A stretch of DNA of 64,000 nucleotides, from positions 1,635,001 through 1,699,000 of the forward strand of contig JAWNZC010000232.1 of assembly GCA_035771165.1 (NCBI GenBank), written 5' to 3'. The first letter of the stretch is position 1; the number at the start of each line of letters is the position of its first letter. Shown here piece after piece: positions 53,887 through 64,000 of this stretch. Source of the DNA: Paragorgia papillata (Eukaryota; Cnidaria; Anthozoa; Scleralcyonacea; Coralliidae). The notes beneath the pieces were generated by a model. That model saw only the letters and a list, made by a program, of their open reading frames with translations. It made no database searches and was not told the DNA's origin. The position numbers and the translations under genes are program-made.

Positions 53887-56800
53887 CTCAGGTCAACAAC
53901 GTGCGTTTGGACTTATGCATGGACATAAAATACATTAAGAAGCGAAGGGAATATTCACATTATTTGACACTTCAAAGTTTGTACTTTGTCTAATGGAGGT
54001 GATTAGTATGGTCGACAAATTTAGGCTTAAGGATGTGCCAGTCAGTGCCTTACAAAGACAAGAGGTAGCGAAATTTTATAATGTAAGGAATGTAAACAGT
54101 CGAAATTATTTGCTATTTGTAGCATGGTGCTAGAGTCTTGATAATTTGAATATATTTTAAATATTTTCTAATTGTTTCTTTGAGAAATCCACAATAATAG
54201 GTTGAAAAAAAACAATATTGGGTTCATTTTAATTGTATGTATCTAGCAGCCTGGCACTGACATCAGGATGTGTATTTTTTTGTTCTGATTTACATAGTAT
54301 ATGTCTTTAATAACATTTACGGTGTGACCTTATAACAGTCTGGAAAATGTCTACTTGATGTCTTTGCCAGATTACCTTAAATCATTTGTTGTGTACTACA
54401 GATATATTTTAACAGCACTGGTTTAATGAAGTCAATGGTACAGTCAAAACTAGTGTGGTTTTTGCAAATAAATTCTAGTTGCTGAAGATTGAAATCATAT
54501 TTTACTGTCACATGTATATATAAATCAATTTGCATGTACACAAATGCTATTTTGGCCTGCTTTTACAATTATTGGCATGATCAGTCTAATCGTCAAATAT
54601 TATAATTATGCTAGCCTTTACAGTAGCTGATGGTAACAACGAATGATGGTACATTGATAGATGCATCAACATGTCACAATCTATTTTTCTGGTTCTCGTT
54701 GATAGTAATTCCTGGTTTATTAAATACATGTACATGGACTTGGCTGCAGAGCCACACTATTAATGACTTTGTTGATTCTTAGCCCCATTAATAACATGTA
54801 CATCATCAATATGAGCCTGGCTATATGGACATTATTAATACGAGCCTGGCTGCATGTACATAATATACAGTATCAATATGAGTCTGGCCACATGGACAGT
54901 ATTAATACGAGCCCGGCTACATGTACATATACAGTATCAATATGAGTATCGCTTCAGATACCTACATTGGACATGTTGACATAGGCCCAGGCCACTATTA
55001 CTTCATGTTTTAATTGCTTCTAAGCCCATGTTTATACCAGTAATGCTATTAAAATTGACAGACCCCTCTATTACAATACTGAATTTCCTTGCTAATATTT
55101 GGGCTGGCCTACTGAGTTAGCTGGTATCTCATTCATGAGCGATGTTAACCGGGACAGAAATTTCCCACATGAACTGGTTACATGGTTTTATTATCACAAA
55201 AAATACTAGTGTTAGATGTGTATAGCCATTGTTGATGAAAATTTCTTTTTATTATGAACCAATGTTCTTATCAAAAACTGACAGTATAATGTTGTAAATG
55301 TTAAGTTACTAAATGTATGTACTGTTTAAGAGTTTATTTGAAAAAAAAGTGGGTTTTTTTATATTTCGCGCTGTAAGCAGGATAGTTTTTCCGCAAACAC
55401 AAATTTTAAAGCCAAACTGCCTGGTATCATTTTAGCCCATACTGTTGTTCATATTTCTAACACTTTAATCGAAACTTATACTCTTAGTTAGACCTCTTAG
55501 TTAGACTATAGATAAAAGCTATACAAGCACAAGGTCAATGCAGTTGTTTCATCGTTTGACTTTAGAAATTTCCCCACCAAACTTCAAATCAAAATATATA
55601 AAGAATGCATAAAAACAAAACAAAACATAGAGTTTGAAGCTACACTGTAGAGGTTTTACTGAACAATTTAATCTGTATTTACTAGCCAAACGTCTCTGAA
55701 ATCATAGATACCTTTGTACACCTCAACTCATTTTCAATAAAATGTAATTCATGCTACTGCAACTAGAAAGAAACGTTACATCGCTCTTTTCGCGAAAAAG
55801 AAGCCGCCATCTTTTTTTCTATTTTGGTGCGCGCTTCCGCTGGCCAATAGTAACGTCAACTGTTGAATCCCGGCGATTTTTGGCCCTTTCGTGCCCGGCG
55901 TGGAAGTTTGTAATGAAACATATCTCAGTTGCCCCGGGGTGCCCCATTGCCTAACTCTCTACACTGGCCTGCGTGCTGGGCATCATTGCCGAGTGCTGGG
56001 CACTACCACCCACAATGAGCAGAACCTAGCCTCCTCTGTAGGCAACTCTCTGGCTACTCAGAATTGTGACTTTTAATCTGTACGGGCAATGTTTTAGTCG
56101 AGATCAGAACTGTGGCTTTTCAACTGTACAGGCAATGTTTTGGTCGAGATCGATCAAGATCTTTATGTTGACAAAATTGTCAGCACCCTTTATTCTAATT
56201 CTATCAACACAATGTGATTAGGTTACATATTAGTAATTATCCACCTCCTGGGATGTGCTAGCTAAAAGGGCAGGCTTGAATTTGACTGATACATTTATTG
56301 AAAAAAAAAAAAACCCAGTAGATAACCAATAATCAATTATGAGTGAGTTTTAGCATTTGATAGAATGATAGAACAATTTGCAAATACGGTGAAGTGAAAA
56401 TATGATTAGTATAAGTTATAAAGGGCTTTGCATCACTATATTACTAATATAGATTTTCTCACCCATAGACTTGGTAGTGATTTTCTGTATTTTGCCTCAA
56501 CGGACGACATATTTGCAGGAGTCACTGACGGACAAATTATGTCTCAATGGACGAGTTGAATGAGAATTGACGAGCAACAGTATTGATAAATAAAATACGA
56601 GGAAACCTGAACATTGACGAAATCGTCGAAATACAAGAATTACAAACGATATATGACCGTCAATATCGAAGAATACATGTAGATCGACTGTACTTCTTGT
56701 CCTCTGTCTTTGCAAGTTGTGAGTTGGCCGTCACAGATTCGTGTTCCAAAATGGCGTTAAACCTCGGCGTCTGTGCATTTATATTAATGTAGATGCATGT

Positions 56801-57186
56801 GAGCGTATTTTCGACCAAAACAGAACTTCTAGGCCAATTTACTGATTGGTCACTAAAGCACATCAACATCAAAGAAATACTTCTTGCATTTGAGCAAAGA
56901 AAACCAGTTTCGCAAAGCAGTTTTGCATATAGCTCTGCGAGAGGTACGAGCACAGAAAACTTTAAAATGAAAATTAATGAGTCATCACTCAAATTTGTTG
57001 CAAAATTATTGCAAAGCCTGACGGGAGGTACGAGTCATAATCGCAAAATCGTGCCAACAGATTAAGACTCGGCCGAGTAATGATCTGGCTCACGACTGTC
57101 TGTGAATTGGCCTGAACTCAGGAAACCTATTAGTAAACATCACGAAAACTATTAGTTACTATTGCAAACAAAATCCAAGATGTGAG
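53887..57186. other. Long stretch without a recognised gene
   Basis: AT-rich. Contains a minisatellite (54790-54952), a 46-bp duplication (about 56059-56150), a GC-richer patch with a minus-strand ATG frame (MAASFSRKERC) near 55770-55815, and open frames at 56583-57065 without family signature. Confidence 0.35.
54790..54952. repeat. Minisatellite, about 2.5 units of 64 bp
   Basis: Units built on tatcaatatgag-ctggc, acatggaca, attaatacgagcc-ggct and catgtacat repeat in order with a few differences. Confidence 0.8.
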
Positions 57187-57794
57187 AGCGTAGCTAGGGG
57201 GGGGGGGGCGGCAATGTTGGCTTTGTCGGCACAAGTCCACCAGTTGTCGGTAAATTGAGGTTGGGACAGATCGATGGGTCGAGACCTTGTGGGAGAAATA
57301 ACTCCGACAAAATCTCGGGCAAATTATAAAATACCGACAAAAATATCGGCAAAGTGTTGAGAAAATTTGAAAATGGCGGCAAAACTCGCCAAACGTCGTG
57401 CAAGATTGCCGAAGAAAGTTTGACAGTTTAGCGCTTTACCGCATCATTACCTGTCTCTCATCAACCTGGAAGTGCTAGCTTGTGCGGGATTTAATGAATA
57501 ATCTAATTTTGAGATTTTTCTTCCTGACCGTTGATAGATATGTTAATATAATATCTGATTTCAAATGTAAATAAATACCGTACATAGACAGTGGAGAATC
57601 ATTGATTCAACAAAGCAAGAATACTCGACATATTCGGCTAACTTAAAACATAGTTAGTGGAGGGGGATGGTTTGGAAGCTCCATTGTCTTTCAAGATTAT
57701 GCAATGGTCATATTGATGAACACAATAGTTCATGTTGGAGGAAGGCAATTGGTTGGAGAAAGGAAATTCTATGGACATGTGACGACGAAGGACT

Positions 57795-58015
57795 TCGCCT
57801 CTCTCCTCCGCAGAGGTTAAATTTCGGAGATTGGAGGTTTCGGGGGTCGTCGGAGATGCTCGGAGGCATCAGCTGGACATAAATAGTGCGGGCGCACTCC
57901 ATATGTCCAGCTGACGATTTCGACGCATCTCCGACGATCCCCGACATGGCCGATCTCCGAAAGAACCTCTGCGGAGGAGAGAGGGACTTCACAACGAACA
58001 AAGAACTTACAACAC
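57795..58015. mobile_element. Foldback element between 16-bp direct repeats
   Basis: Inverted arms of about 90 bp (cctctctcctccgcagaggt and its complement, cagctggacata/tatgtccagctg near the centre). Both sides carry the same 16 b, GTGACGACGAAGGACT (57779-57794 and 58016-58031). A 16-bp target duplication would be unusual; part of it may belong to the element. Confidence 0.75.
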
Positions 58016-58261
58016 GTGACGACGAAGGACTGCACTAATTAAACCCGAACGTTGCTATTGGATGACTGCTTCATTATACAGAAAATACAATGCGTTGAGT
58101 GACCAAGAAATTAAACAAATTGAAGAAAATCATGGAGCGATGACTTTTGCCGAGTTTCCAAACCACCCCCTTCCACTAACTATGCTTAAAACTCGACACG
58201 CACGCCATATTTACACAATGTAAATATAATACAATATTGGAAAACCATGGACAATACCCAG

Positions 58262-58440
58262 CGAAAACGCAAATGAAAGAGAACAAAACTAACATGTCTG
58301 GTTTGCAAGCAGTCATTTGATGACGATTACTGACAAGAACCCGACAAAATTTACCACGAATTTCTACGGATGGAAATTTGTCGCGTACGAAGTGGCTGGT
58401 ACTCCGGCGAACCCATTCGTATCAGCAGCACTTGCAACTT
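58262..58440 (+). pseudogene. hAT transposase N-terminal fragment
   Basis: Reads LTCLVCKQSFDDDY, a stop, then frame pieces equal to the first 60 residues of the transposase at 8654. Truncated and frame-broken. Confidence 0.6.
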
Positions 58441-58904
58441 GGGAGAACTTAAAAGAAAAATTGTTCGCCTATATTTATGAAATACTAAATATGAGTATAA
58501 AAAGGTAAAACCGAACAAATTTGATCTGTCCATTCTAATACTAGAAATTGGAATATAAATACTAGAAATTGCTATATCTTAGGTTAATAAATTGCTGCTC
58601 TTATAATAAACATATAGATTTATATATGTTCTCTAATGATTTACGATGCGATCAAATATACAGCATATCTTTCCAATTTGAGAAATAAATTAATTGTCAA
58701 AACAACTCGGAATACACTGTCATAAATTAAGAATTAACCAAAAAGGGAAATATGGCGCGTTCAGACCACGCCCAAGCCACGCCCTTTTGTCGGCAAAATA
58801 TAGTCATGCATCCCCCCCAAAATAGAACTCTCGCTCCGCTCCTGGTGAGAACACAAGGAACATTCATGAAGATGATAGACTTTGAGGAAACAGTTTGTTG
58901 ACGT

Positions 58905-59047
58905 AATATATCGTACACGAGGAGGAGTGTTTTATCAGGATATCCAAACACCGAGACGTTTGTTGAAAACCGAGGCAAAGCCGAGGTTTTTGAACAAACT
59001 TCGAGGTGTTTGGATATCCTGATGAAACACTCCTCCGAGTGTATGAT
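58905..59047. repeat. Long palindrome, about 65-bp arms
   Basis: The left arm around aggaggagtgttttatcagg, atatccaaacaccgag pairs with ctcggtgtttggatatcctg-type sequence on the right almost without mismatch, and weaker pairing reaches 58885 and 59075. It can form a stable hairpin. Confidence 0.8.
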
Positions 59048-59429
59048 ATAGCATCTCAAACAAATCAGTATTTTAAGAGAAAATCAAGATGAAAGTTTGC
59101 TTAATTTATGTAATTTCTTCCTCCGATATCCAAACCACCGACACGGTACTGATTTCCTTTGTGTTTTCTCATGAATTATTAATGAGTTTGAGATAGTAAC
59201 GTGACCGTATCTTTATATTTTTGCATTGTTTTTACCGACTGTTGCTTGTCTTTGAGTTTGAGACAATGGACAGTAGTCTTATTGATCCGTTCGGATTTAT
59301 ATTCAATGTTGTAAGTGCTTTGAACCTTTGAGTATGTAATTTTGTCACATATCTTGGTGTTCATCTTGATATCAATTTTGATGCATAGATTGAGTAAAAA
59401 GATATTCATAGAAACAACTTTGGACCAGT
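59048..59429. other. Non-coding stretch
   Basis: AT-rich. The 76-codon minus-strand frame 59179-59409 is Lys-rich without family signature. Confidence 0.3.
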
Positions 59430-60117
59430 CATGTTCCTCATATATACATACAGTAATACGTTAATGACATATCGGCCATTATAACATCAGCAGCCAAGTG
59501 TGTGTTATATGCTGATAGTACCAAAATCTATAGAGAAATTAGAGTGTCTGACATTCACCTACAGTAGCAGTGCTGCAGAGTCAAAGAGCCTTCTCAACAT
59601 GCTCTAAAGCAAAAACATGGAATCAGGATTCATGTTGTATGAAGATATTTGTGGCTTTATTTTACTAGTCACCTATTGCATATTTGCTAGTGCATGAGTG
59701 CATCTGTCAGACAATAACTAAAATCACTAAGGTTGAAAGACTACAGTGCAGGGCAACTAAATATATTTTAAGTTTTAGAACTGACAGGATGATTTATCAT
59801 ACAATCTGTATGATCATCTGAAAACAGTTAATCTACTACTAGACCATTATCATACTGGCATGACTTGAAAGATCTTACGTGTATATATTTTAAATGCTAT
59901 ACAGGTCACTATACTATTCCTATTAATAGTTTTGTGCAACTCAATAATTCAGTCAGAATCACTAGAAACAGTTCAGAACTAGATGTACTAGTTTCTAAGT
60001 GCCGTACTAAACGTTTTTAAGCTAGTTAATACTTAGTCTACCTTGCTCAATACCAGATTCTACCTCAGTTAATCAGTTGAAAACTCAACTTTCTAAAGAC
60101 TACATTAATGCTGTAAT
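59430..60117 (+). pseudogene. Decayed LINE reverse transcriptase, C-terminal part
   Basis: In changing frames: NDISAIITSAAKCVLYADST (RT motif C, YADD altered to YADS), KIYREI, then KVERLQCRATKYIL-like and LSFRTDRMIYHTICM, then FKCYTGHYTIPINSFVQLNN, SVRITRNSSELDVLVSKCRT. This is the end of an APE-type LINE ORF2. Many stops show it is old. It is not the same family as the LINE at 1.3-6.3 kb. Confidence 0.6.
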
Positions 60118-60529
60118 TATTAGTTAATGCTTACGACGTCAATAACGTTTTTTTGGAAATCATTGTTTTTTAAAATGTTCTTCATCCCGACCTGTAACGT
60201 ACTCTCTTCTAAACAGCTTACTGCTACTGACCTTAATCACTTATATCTATTGTATTTGGTTATATGATTATCCTGAATTGTGAAATGGTCTATAGAATTC
60301 AGGATAATCCCGAATATTAAAGAAAATGAAACCCGAACCTCTAAACCTGACCCTAAACCTAACGACAACCCCCGGAAAAAGTTCCACAAAAGGGAGAAAG
60401 TTCCGCCTCTCAGACCCAACTTACGGCTGGTCACGTGCCGCCTAAACGAATTTTAAATCATGGGAGGGGTGGTAAGCTTTAGTAAGCTGCACACTCAACG
60501 ACAATGCTACAACACAAGTCCAGTTTTAA
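60118..60529. other. Non-coding stretch
   Basis: AT-rich. No gene. Leads to the TIR of the next element. Confidence 0.3.
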
Positions 60530-60553
60530 TGCGTGTGTCATCGGCTTCCCCGA

Positions 60554-60573
60554 GGGGGGGGGGGGGGGGGGGG
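60554..60573. repeat. Poly-G run
   Basis: Twenty G in a row, next to the left TIR. Could form a G-quadruplex, and the length is likely uncertain in the assembly. Confidence 0.9.
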
Positions 60574-61394
60574 CTGGCTGTACCTAGGGAATTTAATGAC
60601 TTTCTGGGGGCTTTGGATTAAACTTTTGCCCGTGGTGTAAGGCAAATATAGGAGCTTTTGCCCCAATACCAAGGGGAAATGAGGGGGGTTTTACATACAA
60701 GAGACGTTTATATGTACACAGAACAAGTTTTTTTTTTAGTCTGATTTTGCAAAACTTCGCTAATTTAACAGCAATTTGCTCTAAACTTTCTTTTCAAACA
60801 TTATGGATGCTCGAAAGTGATCGTGAAGGTTTCGTACAATTCCGGATTTCCTGTTTTTAGCGATAACGTTCCGATATGTTCCCGATATGACCATGCGCTT
60901 CGAAGTGCCAGAATTAGTGGATTGAAAATGGCGGCTTTGAAATAAAATGTTGCGAAGGTATTAAAGTTATTATTAAATGACTTGTATATATATTAAACGG
61001 TATTTCACTGTTGCAGCTATTTAATAAACAATAGCCATATTTAACCAGTCATTGTTAGTAGGTGTTTGCATACGACTTGCTTCTGTGTTTATGAATATCA
61101 ATTTTGCTCACTCATCCGTGGTTTGACTCATTTTGTGAAATGTGAATGCTGCCAGCTCAACACTCCATTTAGACTTTCCCAAAGTCCTTCCCAGTCTTTT
61201 TTTCGCGGTTTTGCAACGCGCAAAATCTACCGGTGGATTTGGTATCTGGGTGTAGATGGGGGGGTGTCATTAACTCCTTAATCTAGCCAATAAAAAGCAC
61301 ATCTTAAAAATACATTTATAATGAGTTTAAATTTCATCACTTTAATGTGACGTGCCATTTAATATGTTTGGATAGAAAGATCACAGCTAGAAAT

Positions 61395-61879
61395 ATGGTT
61401 GTACTGGAAGACGCGATTAGTTATGGACTTGCGATGTTAGGATATAAAGAGATGAGAGGTCGACAACACGAAGTAGTCGAAGCTTACACACTTGGAAAAG
61501 ATGTATTCTTAAGTTCGCCGACTGGTTCAGGGAAAAGTTTATGTTTTGAAATCGCACCGTACGTGCTCGATTGCATGAAGCGAGGCTTTTATATACATGT
61601 CGACGAAGAACCCATCAAAACAGTTTGCCTTGTTGTTGCGCCTCTAATATCTTTAATGAAAGACCTAGTGGCAGCACTACGAGAAAAACATGTGGCAGCG
61701 ATATGTGTTGGCCCAGAATGTAGTTCTACAGATATCGAAGATGTCAAGAACGGCAAGTATAATCTGTTATTTGCCAGTCCGGAAGCGATACTTCAGACAC
61801 ACAGAAATATATTCAGAAGTAAGTTGAAACACTGTATTGGAGCTGTATTTGTGGATGAAAGTCACTGCATTGCAAAGTG
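61395..61879 (+). CDS. RecQ-like helicase, first exon (N-terminal helicase half)
   Basis: From the ATG at 61395: MVVLEDAISYGLAMLGYKEM, RGRQHEVVEAY (motif 0 of RecQ helicases), FLSSPTGSGKSLCFEIAPYV (motif I), CLVVAPLISLMKDLVAALRE (motif Ia), FASPEAIL (Ib), AVFVDESHCIAKW (motif II, DExH). The exon ends at AAGTG|GTAAGA (61880), in the middle of the Trp codon before the expected Gly. 162 codons with no break. The C-terminal helicase half was not found. Many invertebrate genomes carry multi-copy RecQ-like genes inside DNA transposons, and the TIRs around this one support that origin, so it is probably not the host BLM/WRN/RECQL gene. Confidence 0.75.
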
Positions 61880-62103
61880 GTAAGAACGGCAAACAACGTT
61901 GGTTAGAGCAGTATCAGTACAGAAATTCCTTCCAATTATTAGTTCGATGTTTTCGCAAACGTTCGTCTTTTCCTTTCCAACGAAAAGTCGTCGTCGCTTA
62001 TCTGGGTCGTTTACATCTTTACCGCATTGCAAACACAGCCCGTCCTTCGAAGTGGGAGAAAGTATTACTCTTTGAAATGTCTTAGTTGGCGTAAGAACTG
62101 TTG
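61868..62103 (-). CDS. Zinc-finger-like exon antisense to the RecQ exon end
   Basis: Minus-strand frame: VILSPTSKDGLCLQCGKDVN, DPDKRRRLFVGKEKTNVCEN, IELIIGRNFCTDTALTNVVC, RSYHFAMQ, stop. CxxC with later Cys residues in a spacing like ZAD- or THAP-style zinc domains, and the strong charge pattern, suggest a real DNA-binding start domain. A possible acceptor lies near 62080-62090. It overlaps the RecQ exon end by about 12 bases on the opposite strand, so the two genes are convergent or joined by a deletion. Confidence 0.45.
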
Positions 62104-62278
62104 AATTAGCCAAGAAAACATTGCCTACTAGCGCTAAGCGCAATACGAGATGAAATTGACAAGGTGAAGCAGAGTCGAGGTGTGAAACTGACATACGAGA
62201 TTATTTGACACACCCCAATAATTATAATTAATTTTCGCGCCAGAATTGCTAATCAGATTAAAAAAACAAGTCGAGCTC

Positions 62279-63479
62279 CAATCTCGTTCCCAAAGCCTTC
62301 TCACGCGGGCCGCGCAAACGTAGGCTCTGGGATAATCCGTCGCCGGAAAACCGAAAAACAGGTTGCCGATTGAAAAGAGCATGCGCCGCCAGTTATTATT
62401 CTGTGATCGAAGGAACTAGTATTTTTCGAGGGGTTTTAAATGTTATCTGGCGGATAAACTTGTCAAGAACTAAACAGCATTTTAAACAGCAAGTAATCGA
62501 CGGCGTCTGAATGGTTCCAAGAGAGAAAGCGGTGAGTAGCAAACTTGTCGTAGCCAAGGTGGCACGGCGGCAATACGGCATATTGTCAGTGGAACAAGAT
62601 GACTAGTAATTTAAGAACTACGTATCCTTGAACTATATTGTGTGCGTATGTTATTAGATGTTGAATGAGCTTTCATTTGATGTATAGTTCAATATTCTGC
62701 GTTTTATGAAACTTGTTATACTGTCCAAAATGTGCGAAACCACTGTTCGTAATAATATTATATTACAAATAAACCGGAAACCGACGCAGTAAACCAAAAC
62801 GACAGACGTTTTTCGATTTTTAAAATATTTCCCGTTTAACTAGAAGCTTGAAATTCTTACCCCGAATAGAATTTTTCAAGAGCTTCTGTATGATATATAT
62901 CTCAATGTTGTGCGTTAAGTATATTTTCAAAAGAAATCTAAAATTCTGTAACACTTGTGAGAAGTCAATTTCCTGTTTATTTGTAATATTATTTCAAACA
63001 GCGGTTCGCACATTTTGGACATTTTAACAAGTTTAATAAAACGCAGAATCTTGAACTATACATCAAATGAAAGCTCATTCAACATCTAACAACATATGTA
63101 TACAATATACTTCAACGATATGTAGTTCTAAAATTACTAGCCATCTTGTTCCACAACTGACAAGATACCGCACCGCGGGCGACACGCCACTTCAGTCAGT
63201 ACTCACCGCTTTCCCTTTCGAAACCATTCATAAGCCACCGAATACTTGCTGTTCAACTGCTGTTTGGTTCCAGAGCTTGGTTCTTGACAAGTTTCAGTCG
63301 CCAGATAAAATTTAAAACCCCTCAAGGCTTTCGAAAGAACAAGGAATATACAGATTTTCAAATGTCCCTTGATATAAACCACTTTCAATTATTCAACCAA
63401 TGAAATGTCGAATTGAAACGGATTATCCCAGAGCCTACGTTTGCGCGGCCCGCGTGAGAAGGCTCTGGGAACGAGATTG
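62279..63479. mobile_element. 1.2-kb foldback element, 9-bp TSD (Mutator-like)
   Basis: The two arms (about 62279-62840 and 62930-63479) are inverted copies of each other; the outer 60 bp are nearly perfect. Ends CAATCTCGTTCCCA on both strands. Both sides have the same 9 bases, GTCGAGCTC (62270-62278 and 63480-63488). Long TIRs plus a 9-bp TSD fit Mutator-like elements. It lies inside the 3.1-kb TIR element, so it inserted later. No transposase. Confidence 0.88.
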
Positions 63480-63648
63480 GTCGAGCTCACGCCTTCGGCG
63501 CTCGTAGAGATCGACTTGTGTCAAGTCTACACTCCATTATTAATGAAACTAATGGTGAGAGGACGGTGGGGGTGGGGGCTTTGTAAAATTTTGTTGCCCA
63601 AAGTGTGGGGGAATATTTTCCCCTGGGAAGCCGATGACACGCGCATAA

Positions 63649-63740
63649 TACTCATATTCTAAAATCTGATATTAGATTTAGGCGAACTATAAAGTTTACT
63701 AAAAAGAATGAAAAACGCGATTCAACAACTGTATTTACCT
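63649..63740. other. Flank of the TIR element
   Basis: Short AT-rich stretch with nothing recognised. Confidence 0.3.
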
Positions 63741-63963
63741 GAGTTTCTGTTCATGACAAATGCGCGTGAAGGACAGTCGGCTTGATGTTGTATAATTGTA
63801 TAAATCTCTCCTGAATCGCTTCTTTCGGCACTTTTCGCCGCGATTATCGGGGCATTGGCGGAAATGTCAATGCATTTTTTGATGCGAGAGAAAGCGGTTT
63901 GGCTCTCGCAAACCAACGTCTTGAACTTTGGGAAATTTTGTAATCTTCTTTCACGTGGCCTTT
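63741..63963 (-). CDS. Candidate internal exon, unknown protein
   Basis: Minus-strand frame: RRLQNFPKFKTLVCESQTAF, SRIKKCIDISANAPIIAAKS, AERSDSGEIYTIIQHQADCP, SRAFVMNRNSG, bounded by a possible acceptor (tctaaag at about 63965) and a donor CAG|GTAAAT (63740). Open throughout, but no family is recognised. It would belong to a gene running left from beyond the window edge. Confidence 0.3.
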
Positions 63964-64000
63964 AGATTAAACGAGGAAGAGCACTCGTCGGAAGGAAGTA

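Larger units (their letters stand above)
57187..58520 (+). mobile_element. hAT transposon, ZMYM1-like, copy 2 (truncated)
   Basis: The hAT-like end gcgtagctagggggg is followed by about 360 bp closely matching 8180-8520 (block ccgacaaaatctcg, gccaaacgtcgtgcaagatt). A second block (58245-58440) matches the transposase start of copy 1. The rest of the transposase is missing. A possible other end of hAT style (ccccccaaaatagaactctc) lies near 58810. Confidence 0.7.
60530..63645. mobile_element. 3.1-kb TIR element carrying a RecQ-like helicase exon
   Basis: The ends are a 21-bp inverted repeat with one mismatch: TGCGTGTGTCATCGGCTTCC on the left (60530) and TGCGCGTGTCATCGGCTTCC read inward from the right (63645). 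Both sides have TAA (60527-60529 and 63646-63648). G-rich tracts follow inside each end. The interior has a RecQ-like exon (plus), a zinc-finger-like exon (minus) and a nested foldback element. A TAA duplication does not prove a superfamily. Confidence 0.6.

Noticed and set aside
61395..61879. Host BLM, WRN or RECQL orthologue
   Set aside because: The helicase begins only about 20 residues after the Met, with none of the N-terminal domains of BLM or WRN, and sits between TIRs. It is treated as mobile-element cargo, although this is not proven.

Overview
This is eukaryotic, metazoan DNA. It is AT-rich, shows spliceosomal introns (GTAAG/GTGAGT donors and T-rich acceptors), carries an SRCR domain exon, and is packed with animal transposon families. 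No operons, Shine-Dalgarno signals or CRISPR arrays are seen. The mix (SRCR exons, L2/CR1-like LINEs, Helitron, ZMYM1-like hAT, Crypton, Penelope-like elements, hammerhead-ribozyme retrozymes) suits a non-vertebrate marine animal such as a sponge, cnidarian or invertebrate deuterostome. The species cannot be fixed from this window.

Layout. 0-20 kb: an SRCR exon on the minus strand (1-191), a nearly complete LINE whose ORF1 begins with a ubiquitin-like domain (1.4-6.3 kb), a small 9-bp-TSD TIR element, a decayed hAT transposase (8.2-11.5 kb), a decayed second SRCR exon split by a TA-flanked MITE (15.8-16.3 kb), a Penelope-like GIY-YIG domain split by a hAT-type MITE with a perfect 8-bp TSD (18.6-19.6 kb), and a 5'-truncated LINE. 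20-31 kb: little coding, a 3.1-kb nest of inverted repeats (23.3-26.4 kb), a methylase-like C-terminus, remnants of a DUF7869-type transposase, and a tandem pair of hammerhead ribozymes (28.2-28.7 kb). 31-43 kb: two identical-length MITEs bounding a Crypton recombinase fragment, a small-exon gene with two CCHC zinc knuckles (36.8-38.7 kb, minus), and an inverted third ribozyme copy (40.4 kb). 43.4-49.1 kb: a nearly complete Helitron Rep/PIF1 helicase gene on the minus strand. 49-64 kb: head-to-head reverse transcriptase fragments followed by another hammerhead, a second hAT copy, several palindromes, a decayed LINE 3' end, and a 3.1-kb TIR element carrying a RecQ-like helicase exon, itself split by a foldback element with a 9-bp TSD.

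The genes do not form one pathway. Most are independent selfish elements inserted into and onto each other, and the insertion order can be read from the TSDs. Host coding sequence is limited to the SRCR exon at 1-191, possibly the CCHC gene, and a few candidate first exons (about 16.8, 30.3-30.6 and 49.7 kb). Positions of exons without a full gene model are approximate.
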